A DNA stretch of 64,000 nt from Lates calcarifer. Taxonomy: Eukaryota; Chordata; Actinopteri; Centropomidae. A program made the translations under genes and the position numbers. The notes under the pieces are model-generated. The model had not been told where the DNA came from. It searched no databases and worked only from the letters and a program-made list of their open reading frames with translations. Of this stretch, positions 49,601-62,611 are shown in pieces. The stretch spans positions 3,047,937 to 3,111,936 of the forward strand of contig NC_066856.1 of NCBI RefSeq assembly GCF_001640805.2. The letters run 5' to 3'. Within the stretch, counting starts at the first letter, position 1; every line of letters begins with the position of its first letter.

Positions 49601-52181
49601 GAAAACAGGGAAGTGTGCAAGACTGTTATTCTTCTTCTCTTTTCAAAAACAAGCCTGTCTGTCCAGCCGGGAGTTAAGCACGGGCGGAGCCGTCTGACTC
49701 TCAGCTGGATGTTGATGAAGTTAGTGAGAGAAATAACAGAGTCGAGAGGTGAATGACTGACAGCGAAAAATACTCCAAGATCTGTCAGGGTCTTACCAAC
49801 GATTTGGTCTGCTTTGAGTTTAGAACTTTATATTGGTTTTACTATTAAATCTTTTGCTTCTTCCTTCCTCCCAAGAGTGGACTGGACGGTGGAAAGATCA
49901 CAGCAATTGGCCAAAAGGCAACAAGATCCTCATCAGGAAAAGAAACGAGGAGAAAAACATGTCATGCTCTGAAGCATTCACAGGGTTTACTGGGTGGAAT
50001 GGTTCTGCATTCATGCTGCCTCCATCTGGACCTAGACAGGAAGCGCTACAGAAGACACGGCAGAGGTCAAGTCTGCCACTCATCGCTACCAAAACCTCCC
50101 CAGGGTGCTGTTGGGGTGTTAGGTTTTTCTGTTCTGGACTGTCCCACATCGAGCGACAGGAAGGCCAGCTACTGGCCGGGGCTTTTACTGGGCCACCATG
50201 AATGACACTGATCCTCTTCATCGCATGGCAGACGCCCATCTAAAGCCACCCCTGTCACACCTGCTCTGGTTACTGCTCAGAGGACTAGTTTGCTCCAAAG
50301 CTATCCACCAGCCTTAGTGTCTGCTGATTCGCTCCATTCTGATGAGTTTATCTACACCGGGTCCTTGGTCAGATGATAAATCTATTTGGCAGCCTGTGTG
50401 ACACCTGCTCAGGTTACCAATTCTGTACTGTCCGTTGCAACATAGTGAGGCTTTGGTTCGGCAGTTATCTTCGTCTTTTGTAAAATGAGTGAGTTCAGGT
50501 TTTATTGACCAATGTGTGACTGCTTTTGTCTTCATGGATCTCTATAATCCTGTGCAACTTTGCCCTCCAGAAGTCACACTTTGTAAGGTCTGGATATCAT
50601 TTTCATTTCAAGACTACAGCTGATGCAATACCAAAGTTGCTGTAAAAAATAAAATAAAATAAATCTAAATACAAGCAGCGATGCAATAACTTTGCCTGAA
50701 TAATATAGCTCAAACTGGCAAAAGTGTAACTTAAATGAGGGACTACTTGATCAACAAATAATTAAAGAAAGTTTAAAATCTGACATGAAATTCAGGTAAT
50801 TCAAGCCAAGAAAAAAAACTTAATTCTACAATCCCCTATCCCAAATTATTATCTAGATCCACTCTAGACAAATCACACTTTTATCTGAGCACACTGCCTT
50901 TCATTTCATGATCCTATACCACTGCAGCATCAAGGGCCTCAGACTTTAATTAATACCTTCAGCTATTAATCCACCCTATTTTCACATGTGCTTGTGTGCT
51001 CACATAAAGGTCAGTGATGGTAGAGGAAAACACATTATCATCCAGTCCATAAAAAGTAGCATCTAAATATTTGTGTTGTGATGGTGTTTAGAAAGAGAAG
51101 GGAGGAGTTAGAGGTAGCTAAAAAGAGAGACATACTACCATGTGGATTTTAAATAATTAATAAAGTTGTTCCTTTTATGGAAAACTATGTGCTTTTCCTT
51201 CAAAATCAACTGGTGTGCTTCAGCTCTGGGGTGTTGGTATGGGGTAGCTGTGAAGACAGATTGGATGTAAAATCAATTTGTATTTCAGCTACTCTACATC
51301 ATATTGGCTTGTAGGAACCACAAAGTGCAAAGTCAGACAGACAGAAGTAGATAAAGTTACAGCCACATGCACACAACCATACATGACACAATCATAAGAG
51401 TATAATTTCAGTGTATCCAACTGTGGTAAAGGCGAACATTCATTTACACACAGACACACAGTGGAACTACATTTCAATGGGCTGTGCATAATTGCAGTGT
51501 ATTAAACTGTGGTCGAGGGGAATGTTCATCCACATGACATTTTGAAATGGAAATACTGTTTCAAGAAAAAAGAAAAGAAAATCAAAAATCCTCTTGATGC
51601 CAGGGCTGCATAGGCAGCCCTTTGCCTTTTCTGTTTCTTCTGTGGAAAAACGCATTGTTGAATAATGTCTTTCTCCTGCCTCAGCTCAGCACTGCCAAAA
51701 TGTCACCACGTCGATTCCTATTAAGTGTGAGGCGCGTGACGCTGGCAGGACAGAGTTGTGTTTTCAGGCATGTGCCATACGACTTCTTGTTAATAGCCGT
51801 TAGTTTTACAAGGGATTGGAGCTGCTTAAATTAAGACTCGGCGGTACCTGGCATGGCTGGCGTTCCTGGAATGACTGACTGCTGTGAAGAGGCAGTAATA
51901 ACGATGAGCAATAGGAAGTATATGCATACAACAAAAAAGCATATGGAAAAAGATTAGGGGAGCAAATGTGGAATATCAATGAACGCTATTAACCCATGAC
52001 AAAGAAAAGTCCAAAGTGAAAGGTTAACAGACAAATGGGAAAAGTGAGCTCTTGTCTCTTGGTCTCAGGTGGGATTTTTTGACAGCTCAGACAGAATCAG
52101 CACTCTGCCACGTGTTGCTCATAAGCATCCAGTCTTTCCACATAAAATACATCTGCTCATGTGTATGTACATGTGTTTTGT

Positions 52182-52185
<4 letters not shown>

Positions 52186-52244
<59 letters not shown>
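52186..52244. repeat. Long CA microsatellite
   Basis: About 29 uninterrupted CA units, the longest dinucleotide array in the window. It generates false poly-His/Thr frames. Confidence 0.98.
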
Positions 52245-52246
<2 letters not shown>

Positions 52247-52353
52247 TATAAATCTGTGTTTAGGTCAACCTGTCCTTCCAGAGGCCCTAAAACATCTGAA
52301 GTCATTCTCCCTTTTCAACACACAAGTGGCTGGAGTGTTTCATTGTAAAAGAA

Positions 52354-52361
52354 GAAAAAAA

Positions 52362-52393
<32 letters not shown>
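52354..52393. repeat. Poly-A followed by CA microsatellite
   Basis: Eleven A residues run into about 14 CA units, only 110 bp from the long CA array. Confidence 0.96.
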
Positions 52394-52966
52394 TTTAAGA
52401 GAGATTCATCTAATATACGAGAGGTGGAAAGATGTATTTCAGGAACTCAAGGCTCACTGATATGGGAGAATATGAGTCAGGGCGATCCAAGATAATCAAA
52501 GGTGATACACTATAAGTCTCTAGTGTACTAGATATTTATTGCAGGGTGTTACAATGAATGCCTGTGGATTTGTCATACTAGTTTTGAGGCTTAACAACTG
52601 CTCTGTCTCAGTTCTCACACCTCTAGGTCAACTGTGTGGTTTTCACTTGAGAAAAGACAGTAATAAAAGGGTAATTCTGATGTTATGTACAGTGTATGTG
52701 TGATGTTTTAAGTCGTTAATCAATACAAACTGGATGAGTACATAATATGAACAATAAGTAATCGAGGGTCAAAGTCACTTTGTCCTTAAAACCTCTCTAT
52801 CACCACAGAAACTGACCCACGTACCAGTAAAAAGAAATTTATCAGCTGAATCACAGTCAGGAGTGAGTAGAGTAGATCAGATCTGAACAAACAAATAGAA
52901 TAAAGAAGATTAAGTCAGTCATTAAAACAACCAGGAAAAACACACAAAAGCTCTGCAGGGACTTAC

Positions 52967-52981
52967 CAGATCACTTTCTTC
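52967..52981 (-). other. Candidate 15-nt microexon (possible mpp7 5'-UTR exon)
   Basis: The minus strand reads an acceptor (GTGTGTCTGTTGCAG), then GAAGAAAGTGATCTG, then GTAAGTCC. Both splice signals are near consensus and the exon between them is purine-rich, as exonic enhancers often are. It lies 6.3 kb upstream of the mpp7 start-codon exon on the same strand, so if spliced it would most simply be noncoding 5'-UTR. It could also be a chance pairing of splice-like signals. Confidence 0.3.
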
Positions 52982-53756
52982 CTGCAACAGACACACAGTT
53001 TAATACGCAGCGGCAGGCACATCCACCCAGTTATTACAGAGCACACAAACTAAACCCTCCCATACAGGAAGACACACACCGTGTGTATCAGCTCACCTGA
53101 ACAGACCTGAAACTCGAGTTCCTGTCCCTGCCTAAAGGCTCACTGTGCTCCACCTTCTCTTACCTCACACTACAACATGATTGTAAGCAGAAAGAAAGAC
53201 TGTAAACCCAGTGTGACCCTGGAAAAAAAAAAGCCATTTTCACTGCTTTTTGACCAACCAGTATTTTTTCTGTCCTGTGCATGTTGTGTTAAAATAAAAG
53301 GAAAAAAAAACTGCTGAGGGCTAAATAGGGACAAATGTTTCACACAAATTATAATGAACAAAATTCACTTTAAGTAATAATTAATTATTGTAGATGTTTT
53401 ATGGAACAGCACACATATCAGATATGTTTCTCACTGAACATACAGTACAGTGTGGTGATCTGTCAAAATGTAGTGACAACAAATGGTCACTAGATGGAGC
53501 AATCAGCTCACTAAAAATTTCCAGTCTTAACATTGTGCAGGGGAAAAAAACTATTTTGGAAAGCAGCAGTGAAAGTCTGTTGTTTTTTTGTGTGTGTATT
53601 TGTGCGCACAAATGTACTGTTTGTTCGTCTCTGTCCTCATCATGACCTCAGATGTGCCTCAGGGTGTCAGTAAAGATGGGCACCAGTAATCTCATCCTCT
53701 GCCTGCCAGGGCCCCATTATTACTAAAACCATGGAGGGGCCACTGAAGGCTGGTAG

Positions 53757-53760
<4 letters not shown>

Positions 53761-53825
<65 letters not shown>

Positions 53826-53826
53826 A
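53761..53826. repeat. Compound CT/CA microsatellite
   Basis: Twenty CT units are followed directly by 13 CA units, all uninterrupted. Confidence 0.98.
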
Positions 53827-56230
53827 GTCAGTTTTGTTTTTGGTGGTCACGTAGCTCTGTCTGCACACAGACACAGAACATCACAGTATCTATAACGAAA
53901 TCATGACAGTTTGATGAATGAAACTATTTTGCAGCATCTGTCTGTCATAATGCTATACTGTTGGTTTGTGAAATGTTTTAATAAGCTTGAGTACACACTG
54001 TAACGGTTTAGGAAATGATTTAACAACACGTCCTGCTGTTCAGATAATTACCGTCTGTAATGAGAATAAATTAAATAACATACTCATGCTACTATTTAAT
54101 ATATGAATTTTATAAATTAACTGTGAGTGCTCTTATGTGACTGTGCTAACTATTTAATGCTGCCATTTTCACCAGGTCTCTCCTCTAAAAGAAAAGTAAT
54201 GAGTCTCAAGAGACGTCCTGGTTAAATTAAAGTGATATGAGCAAATAAATAAATTATGCACATTGTCATTTATAAAAACTGCTTGACATGGCTAGGGCAA
54301 AATATCTTTAAAAGCTAACAGGTCACAGTAGGAAAACCACTCTATATAATATGATTTTACAAAAGAAAAAAAGCAATCTGATGGCATTACTTTGGCCTCT
54401 GAAGAACTGCGATGGTTTTTATAGAAGACACTTAAAAATAATTGATCTGTAATAACTATAAGACATTAGTTGCAGCCCTAGATTGTTCTCTCAACCACTT
54501 GCTTGTCTTAACACCTCTTCCACCTCTTTGTCCTCCTCCCATCTCTCCCCCCTGGTTCCCATGCAGACACAGCAGCTCTTTGTCTCTTTCTGACCCATTA
54601 ACAGGGAGAGGAGGCCACAGTCACTATCAGTCGCCACTCACACATTCCTCTCTCTCTCACACATTCACAGTGTACAGGGTCACATGTGGAATTGTTAATG
54701 ACCAATTCAATTAACCCTTGACATGCAATGGCTGAATGAATTATCCTATAAACTCAATAGGAGGACAGGAAGATGAAAGGATGGGTGGATTGGTGGTAGT
54801 AGCGGTGCGGGGAACAGAGGAGTAAAACACACTTTGCTTAATCAAAAAATATCATTGATGTGAGTGCTTCACTGGTATACTAAAGCCCTGCAGAGCCCAA
54901 TGTGCCTGAATTAAATTGTACTTATTTATATGGAGGGAGAGGCCAATGCATTAATCCTCTGTACAAACAAAACATACTCTGTAACTCCACCTTCCACTAA
55001 CATTAATTACATGAGGACCAATTTTCAGATGACTGATTTGTGCAGCAAATAACAATGTACCTGCAATGAGAGGCACAGAGAGACAGAGAGAACAGCAGGT
55101 AGCCATAAGCCTCACTAATCTGGAAGTCCTTCTAAATGCCAGTGTTGCTGGGTAACCTACATCCTCACCAGCTATTACTGGAGTGAATTACTCTACCTGA
55201 AGCACTCAGGCAGGGCCCAGACAGACACACGGACAGAAACAGAGAGACAGCTGGTTAGACATATGGACAGATGGGATAAAACAGATAAGAAAGCAATGAT
55301 GCAACAGACAGAGAGGCTGACAGGGTAACATCAGGTCTACACCCTGTCCTCTGCACACTTACACAGACACTCACACACCTGCTGTGTGTGTTTACAGGAG
55401 GAGTTACCAGAGCTACAGTGGGAAGTGGAAGCGAGCCCATTAATAGATGCATAATTGATAGAGGCAGATGAGGCATAAAGTGAGAAAGGAGGGCAAACAA
55501 GATAAGAGGAGAGAAAGAATGGCAGAGAAGTAAGTTAATATAAGAGAATGGGTAAAGATATTGTGAAAAAGAAAGAGTGAAAGAAAAAAAAAGAAATCTA
55601 AACATCACTAAGTCCCATCAGTCCATATGCAAGCAGCATACCTAACCACACTCTAATGCAGTTTGGCGCACTTTGGTACAAAAATAACTTCACTCATCAC
55701 CACCGCTAAAAATAATCTCTCATACCATCAACAAGCATTCGCACTAAAAATTGTAGACTAGAGGCACAAAACTGGTCACATCAGGTCAACCTGCTGTAGC
55801 AATCCTGAGAAAAGCTAGGTACATTACCAGCAGATATTAGCTCACTACAGATATATCTGCTTCTTGACAAGAAACTGCAGCACAGAAATGCCAAAGAAAT
55901 GCTTGTAATTTTGAAACAGCATTACCATTGCAAAGTTTGTCCAAAACGTAACACTGAAAAGTATAACTGAGTGTAGTACATATCTTTATAATCATTTAAA
56001 AACAAATTCAAGACATCCTTATCAACAACAACACCATCTACGGCCATGCAAGCAGCTCTGAGAGGCTGTAATAAACACAAAGCAGAGCTAATGCTAGCAG
56101 GACTGACATCGGTTTTGCAGGCATTTAATAATAAAACCAAGGTTTTAGACAAATTACATCTTTGACCTGATGAGAATGAACTTGAGGAATGTTTGAACCA
56201 GTCATGGCAATCAGAGGATCGCAAACTTCA

Positions 56231-56258
56231 ATAGATAGATAGATAGATAGATAGATAG
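56231..56258. repeat. (ATAG)7 microsatellite
   Basis: Seven uninterrupted ATAG (GATA-type) units. Confidence 0.96.
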
Positions 56259-57537
56259 GATCATGAATTGTGCCAATCCAGGTTGTGGATGTTGAAATAT
56301 TTCACTGGAAAAGTTAAAATTTCCCCAATTCTGAGTGGAACATGAAGGTCTGAACCAAATTTGGCTGGCATTTAAGAAATGTTAAATGTTGTCTATTGCA
56401 AACAGGACTCTAAACTGACAAAAGGAACTATATGATTCAAGAGGAAGTCAAGTCAAAATGTCTTGCACTAGCTGTATTAACCAAATTTTGTCCTCCTCTG
56501 TAAGAGCTCAGAACAAGGCATTTAGTTTTTAATTGGACAAATTCATTAGCCTTAATTTGTATGGGTTTTGCGTTTTGCTTTTATGTCTTGACAGTCTTTG
56601 ATACTCAGTGGTACAGACACATTGTGGCTGGTATCAAGAAAGTTTAGAGGTTCAATATCCAGCCCTTGTCCTGAGTCCTCTGAGTCATCAGCAGGGCTCT
56701 GGTCTGGGATAAACAGGTAAAAGGGGTACCCATCCGGGTAGGTTACACTAATGAAGACCCAAATATACATGCCATCATGCTCAGCAGACAGAAAGATTAA
56801 CACTTATGTGTTAGTAGACATGAGTTACTAACACAGCAACCCAACTACTCTCAGAGTCTTGTTAAACTTAAAGTTTTACATTCATTCAAGTGCAGAGTCA
56901 AACCAGACCCAGTAACCGAGGAAAAACTAATAGGTAGACATTCATCTGCATCAGCTCCTGCATTACAAAACTACCATCCTAACAGTGATAGAACAACCTA
57001 AAAATAGGGCTTTTATTTAGTTAATCCTCAGAGAGTTGGCTTTTTGGAAATGCTGTGTTTTCACACAGCAGTTCTGCTGCACTGTGATGCAAAAATATCC
57101 TGAGCTATTCCGGCTCAAATACAAGGGTAATGGGATCATTTTCCATTTCGGGTTTCAGTAACTACAGTAAACCGAGCACGGTGTCATTTTCTTGATGCTA
57201 CAGAAAAGTCTGCCACATTCTGTCTTGTTGAAAAAAGACACTAAAAAAATGAGAGTGAACTTTTCAAAATTTTATGAAAATTCCCAGATTAAGTTGTATT
57301 CAAAAACAGATCTTATACAGCAGTCCCTGCCATTCACTCTTGTGCTACATGCACATGTACCACAGTCACCTGTTACATGCCATACTTGAACAGCATTGAG
57401 GCTTTTGTAGTTTCACTGTTCTTGACCTTGACAATACAGCCAAAGAGCCATGCCCAATTCTCACAGCAGCACAGCTGCTCCTGCCAGCTCTGAGGTGGGA
57501 AAATAAGACCTGGGAGTGATACAGAATAATTCCCTAA

Positions 57538-57783
57538 CTAGAGCTGTAATCATTAGACGATTAAGTGATTAGTCGATCAAAAGAAAATTAATTGGAATTA
57601 TTTTCAATCAGTCAATTGATCCTAAATGATAACATTCATAAATGACAACAAATAAAATTTTAAGTTATAATGGCAGTTTTTCACTATTTTTGGTATTTGA
57701 TAGACTAAACGAATAATTGATTGATCATGAAAATAATCAGCAGATTACTCAATTACAAAAATAATCATTAGTTGTATCCCTAG
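57538..57783. mobile_element. hAT-like nonautonomous element (MITE)
   Basis: This 246-bp AT-rich element starts CTAGAGCTGTAATCATTAG and ends ATAATCATTAGTTGTATCCC TAG. The ends are imperfect inverted repeats of the widespread fish sequence of the form CTAGGGCTGCAACTAATGATTA. The interior is full of ATTGATT/GATTAAT-type motifs typical of that family, and no coding capacity is present. Assignment to hAT is from knowledge of the family; I could not define a clear 8-bp target duplication. Confidence 0.72.
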
Positions 57784-58861
57784 ATTCCACCTTCATGTTT
57801 TGGCTCTGCAAATAAGACGCATGCCATCCCTCCTGCTGTGACACAAAAACATTACTTGTAGCGACTGATAATCCTCCTGCTAAGCTGCTTATGATAGAAA
57901 ACAAACAATTACTAGATGCCACCCAGCTGGTGGAGTTGCATCATTTTTGCAAGAGGCTGAACTCTAAAGCCATACAAAGATGCCCTGCAGTGAGACTCTG
58001 TCCATTCAAAACAGGACAGATACTTGATTCCAGAGACGTGATGAAGAGCATTCGCTTTAGTCTAAACACTCTGAAGATTTGCATTATTTGTGCATGTATG
58101 CAAAGCCATTTATGAAAACACAAGATGCAACAGAGAGGAGAGGATGCAATCATGCAGCCACATCTGTGGTTTACAGTGGAAAGTGGTTTTCTTCACAACA
58201 AAAAAACAATTCACAGCCTCCTCAAAAACAGGATGAAAAGTGTTTTCAGCCAAAACAGAAACACAATAACAGCCATTTTTATACTACATTTATCATCCAG
58301 TAATCAAATCCTACAATCAACTCAGACTTTTGTCTCTCTAGGCCACCACGTCACACACTGGAGCCACTTCTTCCTGAGAGCCACCACACACAGGGTACAA
58401 TCCTCTCTGCCCCCTCCCTCCTGTACAAGACACAAACACAGGTGGTAAATCAGCCAGAGTGACGGCTTTCCCATCCCCACTGTTACTCACACTAGGAGGA
58501 TTCCAAACCACTGAACATCCTCAATGCTCCCTCGTCCTCAATCACCCTCCCTCACCCTCCCACACAGTGCCCACAGACAGTGAAGGCCTCTTAAGAAGCA
58601 GTTATGGAAGGGGCAGGTTTAAATGATGTCTGTGCCTGTGAATAAGTTGTTATAAAAAAAAACGGTGAGAAAGTTTTGGTGCAGGGAGATTCCAGAAAGT
58701 GCAAAATAGGCCAAGGGTGGACAAAGATACCCTGCTTAGAACAGATACACTGTCGTGAGGAGACACAAAGTGGGAACTGATTTTTAGTGTTACTGTTGCT
58801 ATTTTAATCAGAAGTACAGTGGCTTTAAAAAGTCAAGGGTACCATTTTCCCACATACAGCA

Positions 58862-59212
58862 GTTTTAGAAACTATTCAGACCCCTTCACTTTTTGCACAC
58901 TTTCTTTTGTTGGCCACTTAAGGACAAGTCTCTGACTTGTCCTTAAGTGGCCCGGCCAAAGCCCAGACTTAAGACAGACTTAAGACCTGAACATGGCAGG
59001 CCACAGGCACTTCCATCCAATCTGACAGAGCTTGAGAGGATCTGCCAGGAAGAATGGAATTAAGTGCCCAAATCCAGGTGTGCAAAGCTGATAGACAAAT
59101 GCTGCCAAAGGGGCTTCTACAACATACTGAATTAAAGGTCTGAATGCTTTTGCAAATGAAATACTTCAGTTTCTGATTTTTTCATGTAGTCATTATGGGT
59201 TATTAAGTGTTG
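58862..59212 (+). mobile_element. Tc1/mariner DNA transposon remnant, internally deleted
   Basis: The left part begins with the fish Tc1-type terminal sequence (TATTCAGACCCCTTCACTTT). It then jumps to the 3' part of the transposase gene: TGGCCCGGCCAAAGCCCAGA at 58948 encodes WPGQSPDL, the conserved phrase around the second catalytic Asp of DD34E transposases, and LTELER follows near 59020. After that comes the usual 3' noncoding part (GGTCTGAATGCTTTTGC, TCATTATGGGTTATT). The frame is interrupted by a shift and by stop codons, and most of the transposase gene is missing. The copy is dead. The exact right end is uncertain because the right terminal repeat has decayed. Confidence 0.88.
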
Positions 59213-62200
59213 GATGATGGTCCTCAAATGTCAGTTTTATCTATTTACAATTGAATCTATAATACAATAAAATGTGCAGCGTTCACCTTGTATGAGACGG
59301 TCACACAAGTGTCCAGTGGAGTCTCTGCAATTAGTAGATTTGTTCACAGTGTAAAATTTGTTTGCATCGATTTCAACTCTGGTGAACTCTGACACATGAC
59401 TTTGCGTCACTGAACAACTGCTGACCACATCTTTCCTTTCTCCTCCACCCCCAGCAGATGCAGTCTCTACCACTCAGCCCCCTATTCTTCACTTGTAGAT
59501 TTCCCTACTCTATGTGGACATATGATCCCCTTGAGAGTAATGAAGCAAGTCCATGAGATGACCCAGACCTGACCCTGACCAGAACACACAGACAGAAAGA
59601 CAGATGGGCAGCAGCAACCAGCAGCTGAGCCCCACATTGACCCTAATGACACATAGGAAGCTCAAGTGTATGTGCATGCAACTTACACAACTCTGCATGA
59701 TGGTTAGTTGAGGAAAGCTGAAAAACCTGACAGCTCTTACAGGGTAGCTGCTGGCAGGAATGTAATCTTGAGTTTTGAGTTTCAGTGAAGTTGTTACTGA
59801 TTTCAAGGTCTTAAAGTGCCTTGGTAGTAAATGTATTTTATAGTGAGGTAACAAAAAATTAAACAAGTTATATGGAAAAATGCCTGTTAGTAAACCACAA
59901 TAGCAAACACACAAGTCCTGTGATGCACACAATTATGTAACACCTAGCACAGCATGCTTTCTGTAAAACACAGCAGAACTTGGAGCTGACATAGTGAAGA
60001 CGACAATGATGCAAATTCTTGTAGACATTTACATGAGCTGTAATATGATGACTGTTGGCATGAAAACCATTAGATTAGCATGCATGGATAACCATTCCAG
60101 CTTTGCAGGCTAACCTAGGCTGTGTGTTATTGTTCGCTGTATAGTGACACACGAGAGGGTCTGTGTAGTGTGCACGTGTGTCTAACAACACCATTATCAA
60201 TTTATACTGACAGCATGAGGAGAATCAGCTTGTGAAGATCAGTCTACTGAGAGATTGAGAGCATCACTGACAAGCAAGAACAATGAAAGTATCTGTTATT
60301 ACCATCACAGTGCTACCCTTCAACTATTTCTTCCAGAATGAAGAAATACTGCAACAGGTTATGAAATTCCACATTTTTGACTGGGACACAAAAGTTCACT
60401 GCTGAGATAAAAAAGAAAAAGAAAAAAAGGGAAATGAGTCATAATGTTTCTGCTTAAAGCAACTTCACACTTGTTGCAAAGCCCTCACATTAGCTATGTG
60501 TCAGGCAGCCATAATGATGTCACCATTCGATCAAAACTGCGACAACATGTTAATTTTATTTATAGATTTGGCTGCATTATACTGTGTGGTATCCTTTCTC
60601 ATGGTGATTATATTTTAACATGTCAAAGCAGGAAAAGCACAATCATAAATAATAACCTGAATCAAAGGTGCATTCTGTGGTTCAGTTCCAGTTCCACTTT
60701 CAGTTCCTTCATGCTGGACTTCTGTCATGGCTTACTGGGACACTTGAATAGAACAGAGCCATTGTTAAGGTTAATAGGAACACCTATGCTCAGGACAAAA
60801 TGTTATGTGATACAATAATGTTTACTTCTATCTTGTGAATTCCCACCCCTGGGTTCAATAAGGTTGCATCTCATGTTACACCACTAGGTGTAGATTCATC
60901 TGTTTTTATTACTTCTGCCCTAATGAGGATTCTGTAAGGTCAAGACCAGCTGTTTTAAAGCATTATAGACCTTTTCTCCTTGGTAGCCAAGAGTACTGAG
61001 AGTTGTTTATTTTATTTATCCTGCAAAATGAAGCTGAGAACAAAGTATTTAATGCTTGAGCAATCAAACTTAAGATATTTGCCAGATCACATTTGCTTCT
61101 ATTCTGCAACACTGCCGTGAGTCTCAATGGTTGATTTTATAGACTGCAAAATTTCAGGCATCTGTGGCTGCTAATGGCCATATGTCTCTTTGTTTAATTG
61201 TGGTATTTATCTTGTACACTCTTCATATGCAGCAATATACAAATACAGAAACAACCCTGTCCATGATTACTCTGCCTTACTTCCAACCAGATGGAGAAAG
61301 TCTGATGGAGCAGACGGAGGAAGGTGGTGAGATAATGTGTGGGCAGCTTTGCTGGTAGCAGATGCTGCACTAAAGCTGCTCCTCTGGGTACAAAAAGGCA
61401 ACTATCAGCCTGGCTGCCACGGTCAGCACAGCACCAGAGAACATAGGCTAAAAGAGCAGAAACAGAGAGATGGACCACATTAATAGAGATGGGCAATAAA
61501 AATGCACTCACTTAAAACACTAAACCCTCTATCCTTTGCTTGACTGACTGATGTGTAAAAACTAGTGGCTTAGTTTGACTTACTGACAACACTCTAATAT
61601 ATTTATAGCATATTGGACTTTGGGGATAGAGCACTTAAGTCCTGGACTTGCTTCTAGTGTGTGTGACATATGTGATTGCTTCTAAACAATCCTGTCAGCA
61701 CATCATGTTGTCAAGATTATATTATCCCTGAGAGGTTGACATGGACACACACACGCCTGTGAACAGATGGGATGGATCTACAGAATCAATCATGACATTT
61801 CAGTGTCAAAACAACTTGACCTTGGAGACTGCAAATGCAGCATTTTCCACTGCAAAGCAGCGTCACACAAAGACATACAGAAGCCGATAGAATGGAAGTA
61901 TCATCATAGCTGTTCCCTGGCACCATGACAGCAGCCACAATGTCAGCGATCAGCACCTCCCAAATTATCAACACACACAGGTCAACCTGCAGCCAAGTAC
62001 TCTGGAAGTGTGTTTGAGAGGATGTGTGTGTGCATGGGGGTGTTGAGCCTCCTGTCTTACTAAATCCCCTTTACTCTGATGGCCCGCCCTGATAGGGATC
62101 CTCACAGCAGCCATTACAAAGTCATTAAACTCTGTGATTTTCCCTACGATTACAGATGCATTGTGCTCACACACTCACGCACAACTTCTGTTTGAAGCAA

Positions 62201-62592
62201 TGCCAACTGCAACAAGACCTCAGTAATCACACTGTGACCCTTGTTTTTCGCTCATATTCTATTCTGCTGCCTCAAGTTCAAATTGAATTTTTTAGGTTTG
62301 GAAACAGAAGGGAGAGGAAAATCTTAAATATGTCCTATAGTACAGGGTAATAAGTCCTGTGTTATCCTCCAATTAAAGGGATTGACGAGGCGACAAGCGG
62401 GGCTCTGTGGTAAAACTCTGTCTGTTTTTAGAGTCAGCAGGGCTTTAGAATCGGGTTGCAGGGTAAAGAGGGTAAGCTAAAATCATGATGGGGTTGATAG
62501 TGACTCAGTATGTGTGTGTCCCTCTCAAGCCACAGAGACCTACCCTCCTGACTCTTGATTAGATAAGTGTTAAGCCGTAACTCTAGATGCTT

Positions 62593-62611
62593 GGGGGGGG
62601 GGGGGGGGGGG
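62593..62611. repeat. G19 homopolymer
   Basis: Nineteen consecutive G residues on the plus strand. The exact length may be affected by sequencing. Confidence 0.9.

Noticed and set aside
49833..50201. 122-aa plus-strand frame with a hydrophobic start
   Set aside because: The start resembles a signal peptide but the rest is unlike any known family, and no splice or promoter context supports it.
52052..52460. Several frames with poly-His, poly-Thr or poly-Cys-Val runs
   Set aside because: They are translations of the CA microsatellites.
56552..56803. 83-aa minus-strand frame with an acidic Ser-rich middle
   Set aside because: No recognisable family and no convincing splice sites; left as a chance frame.
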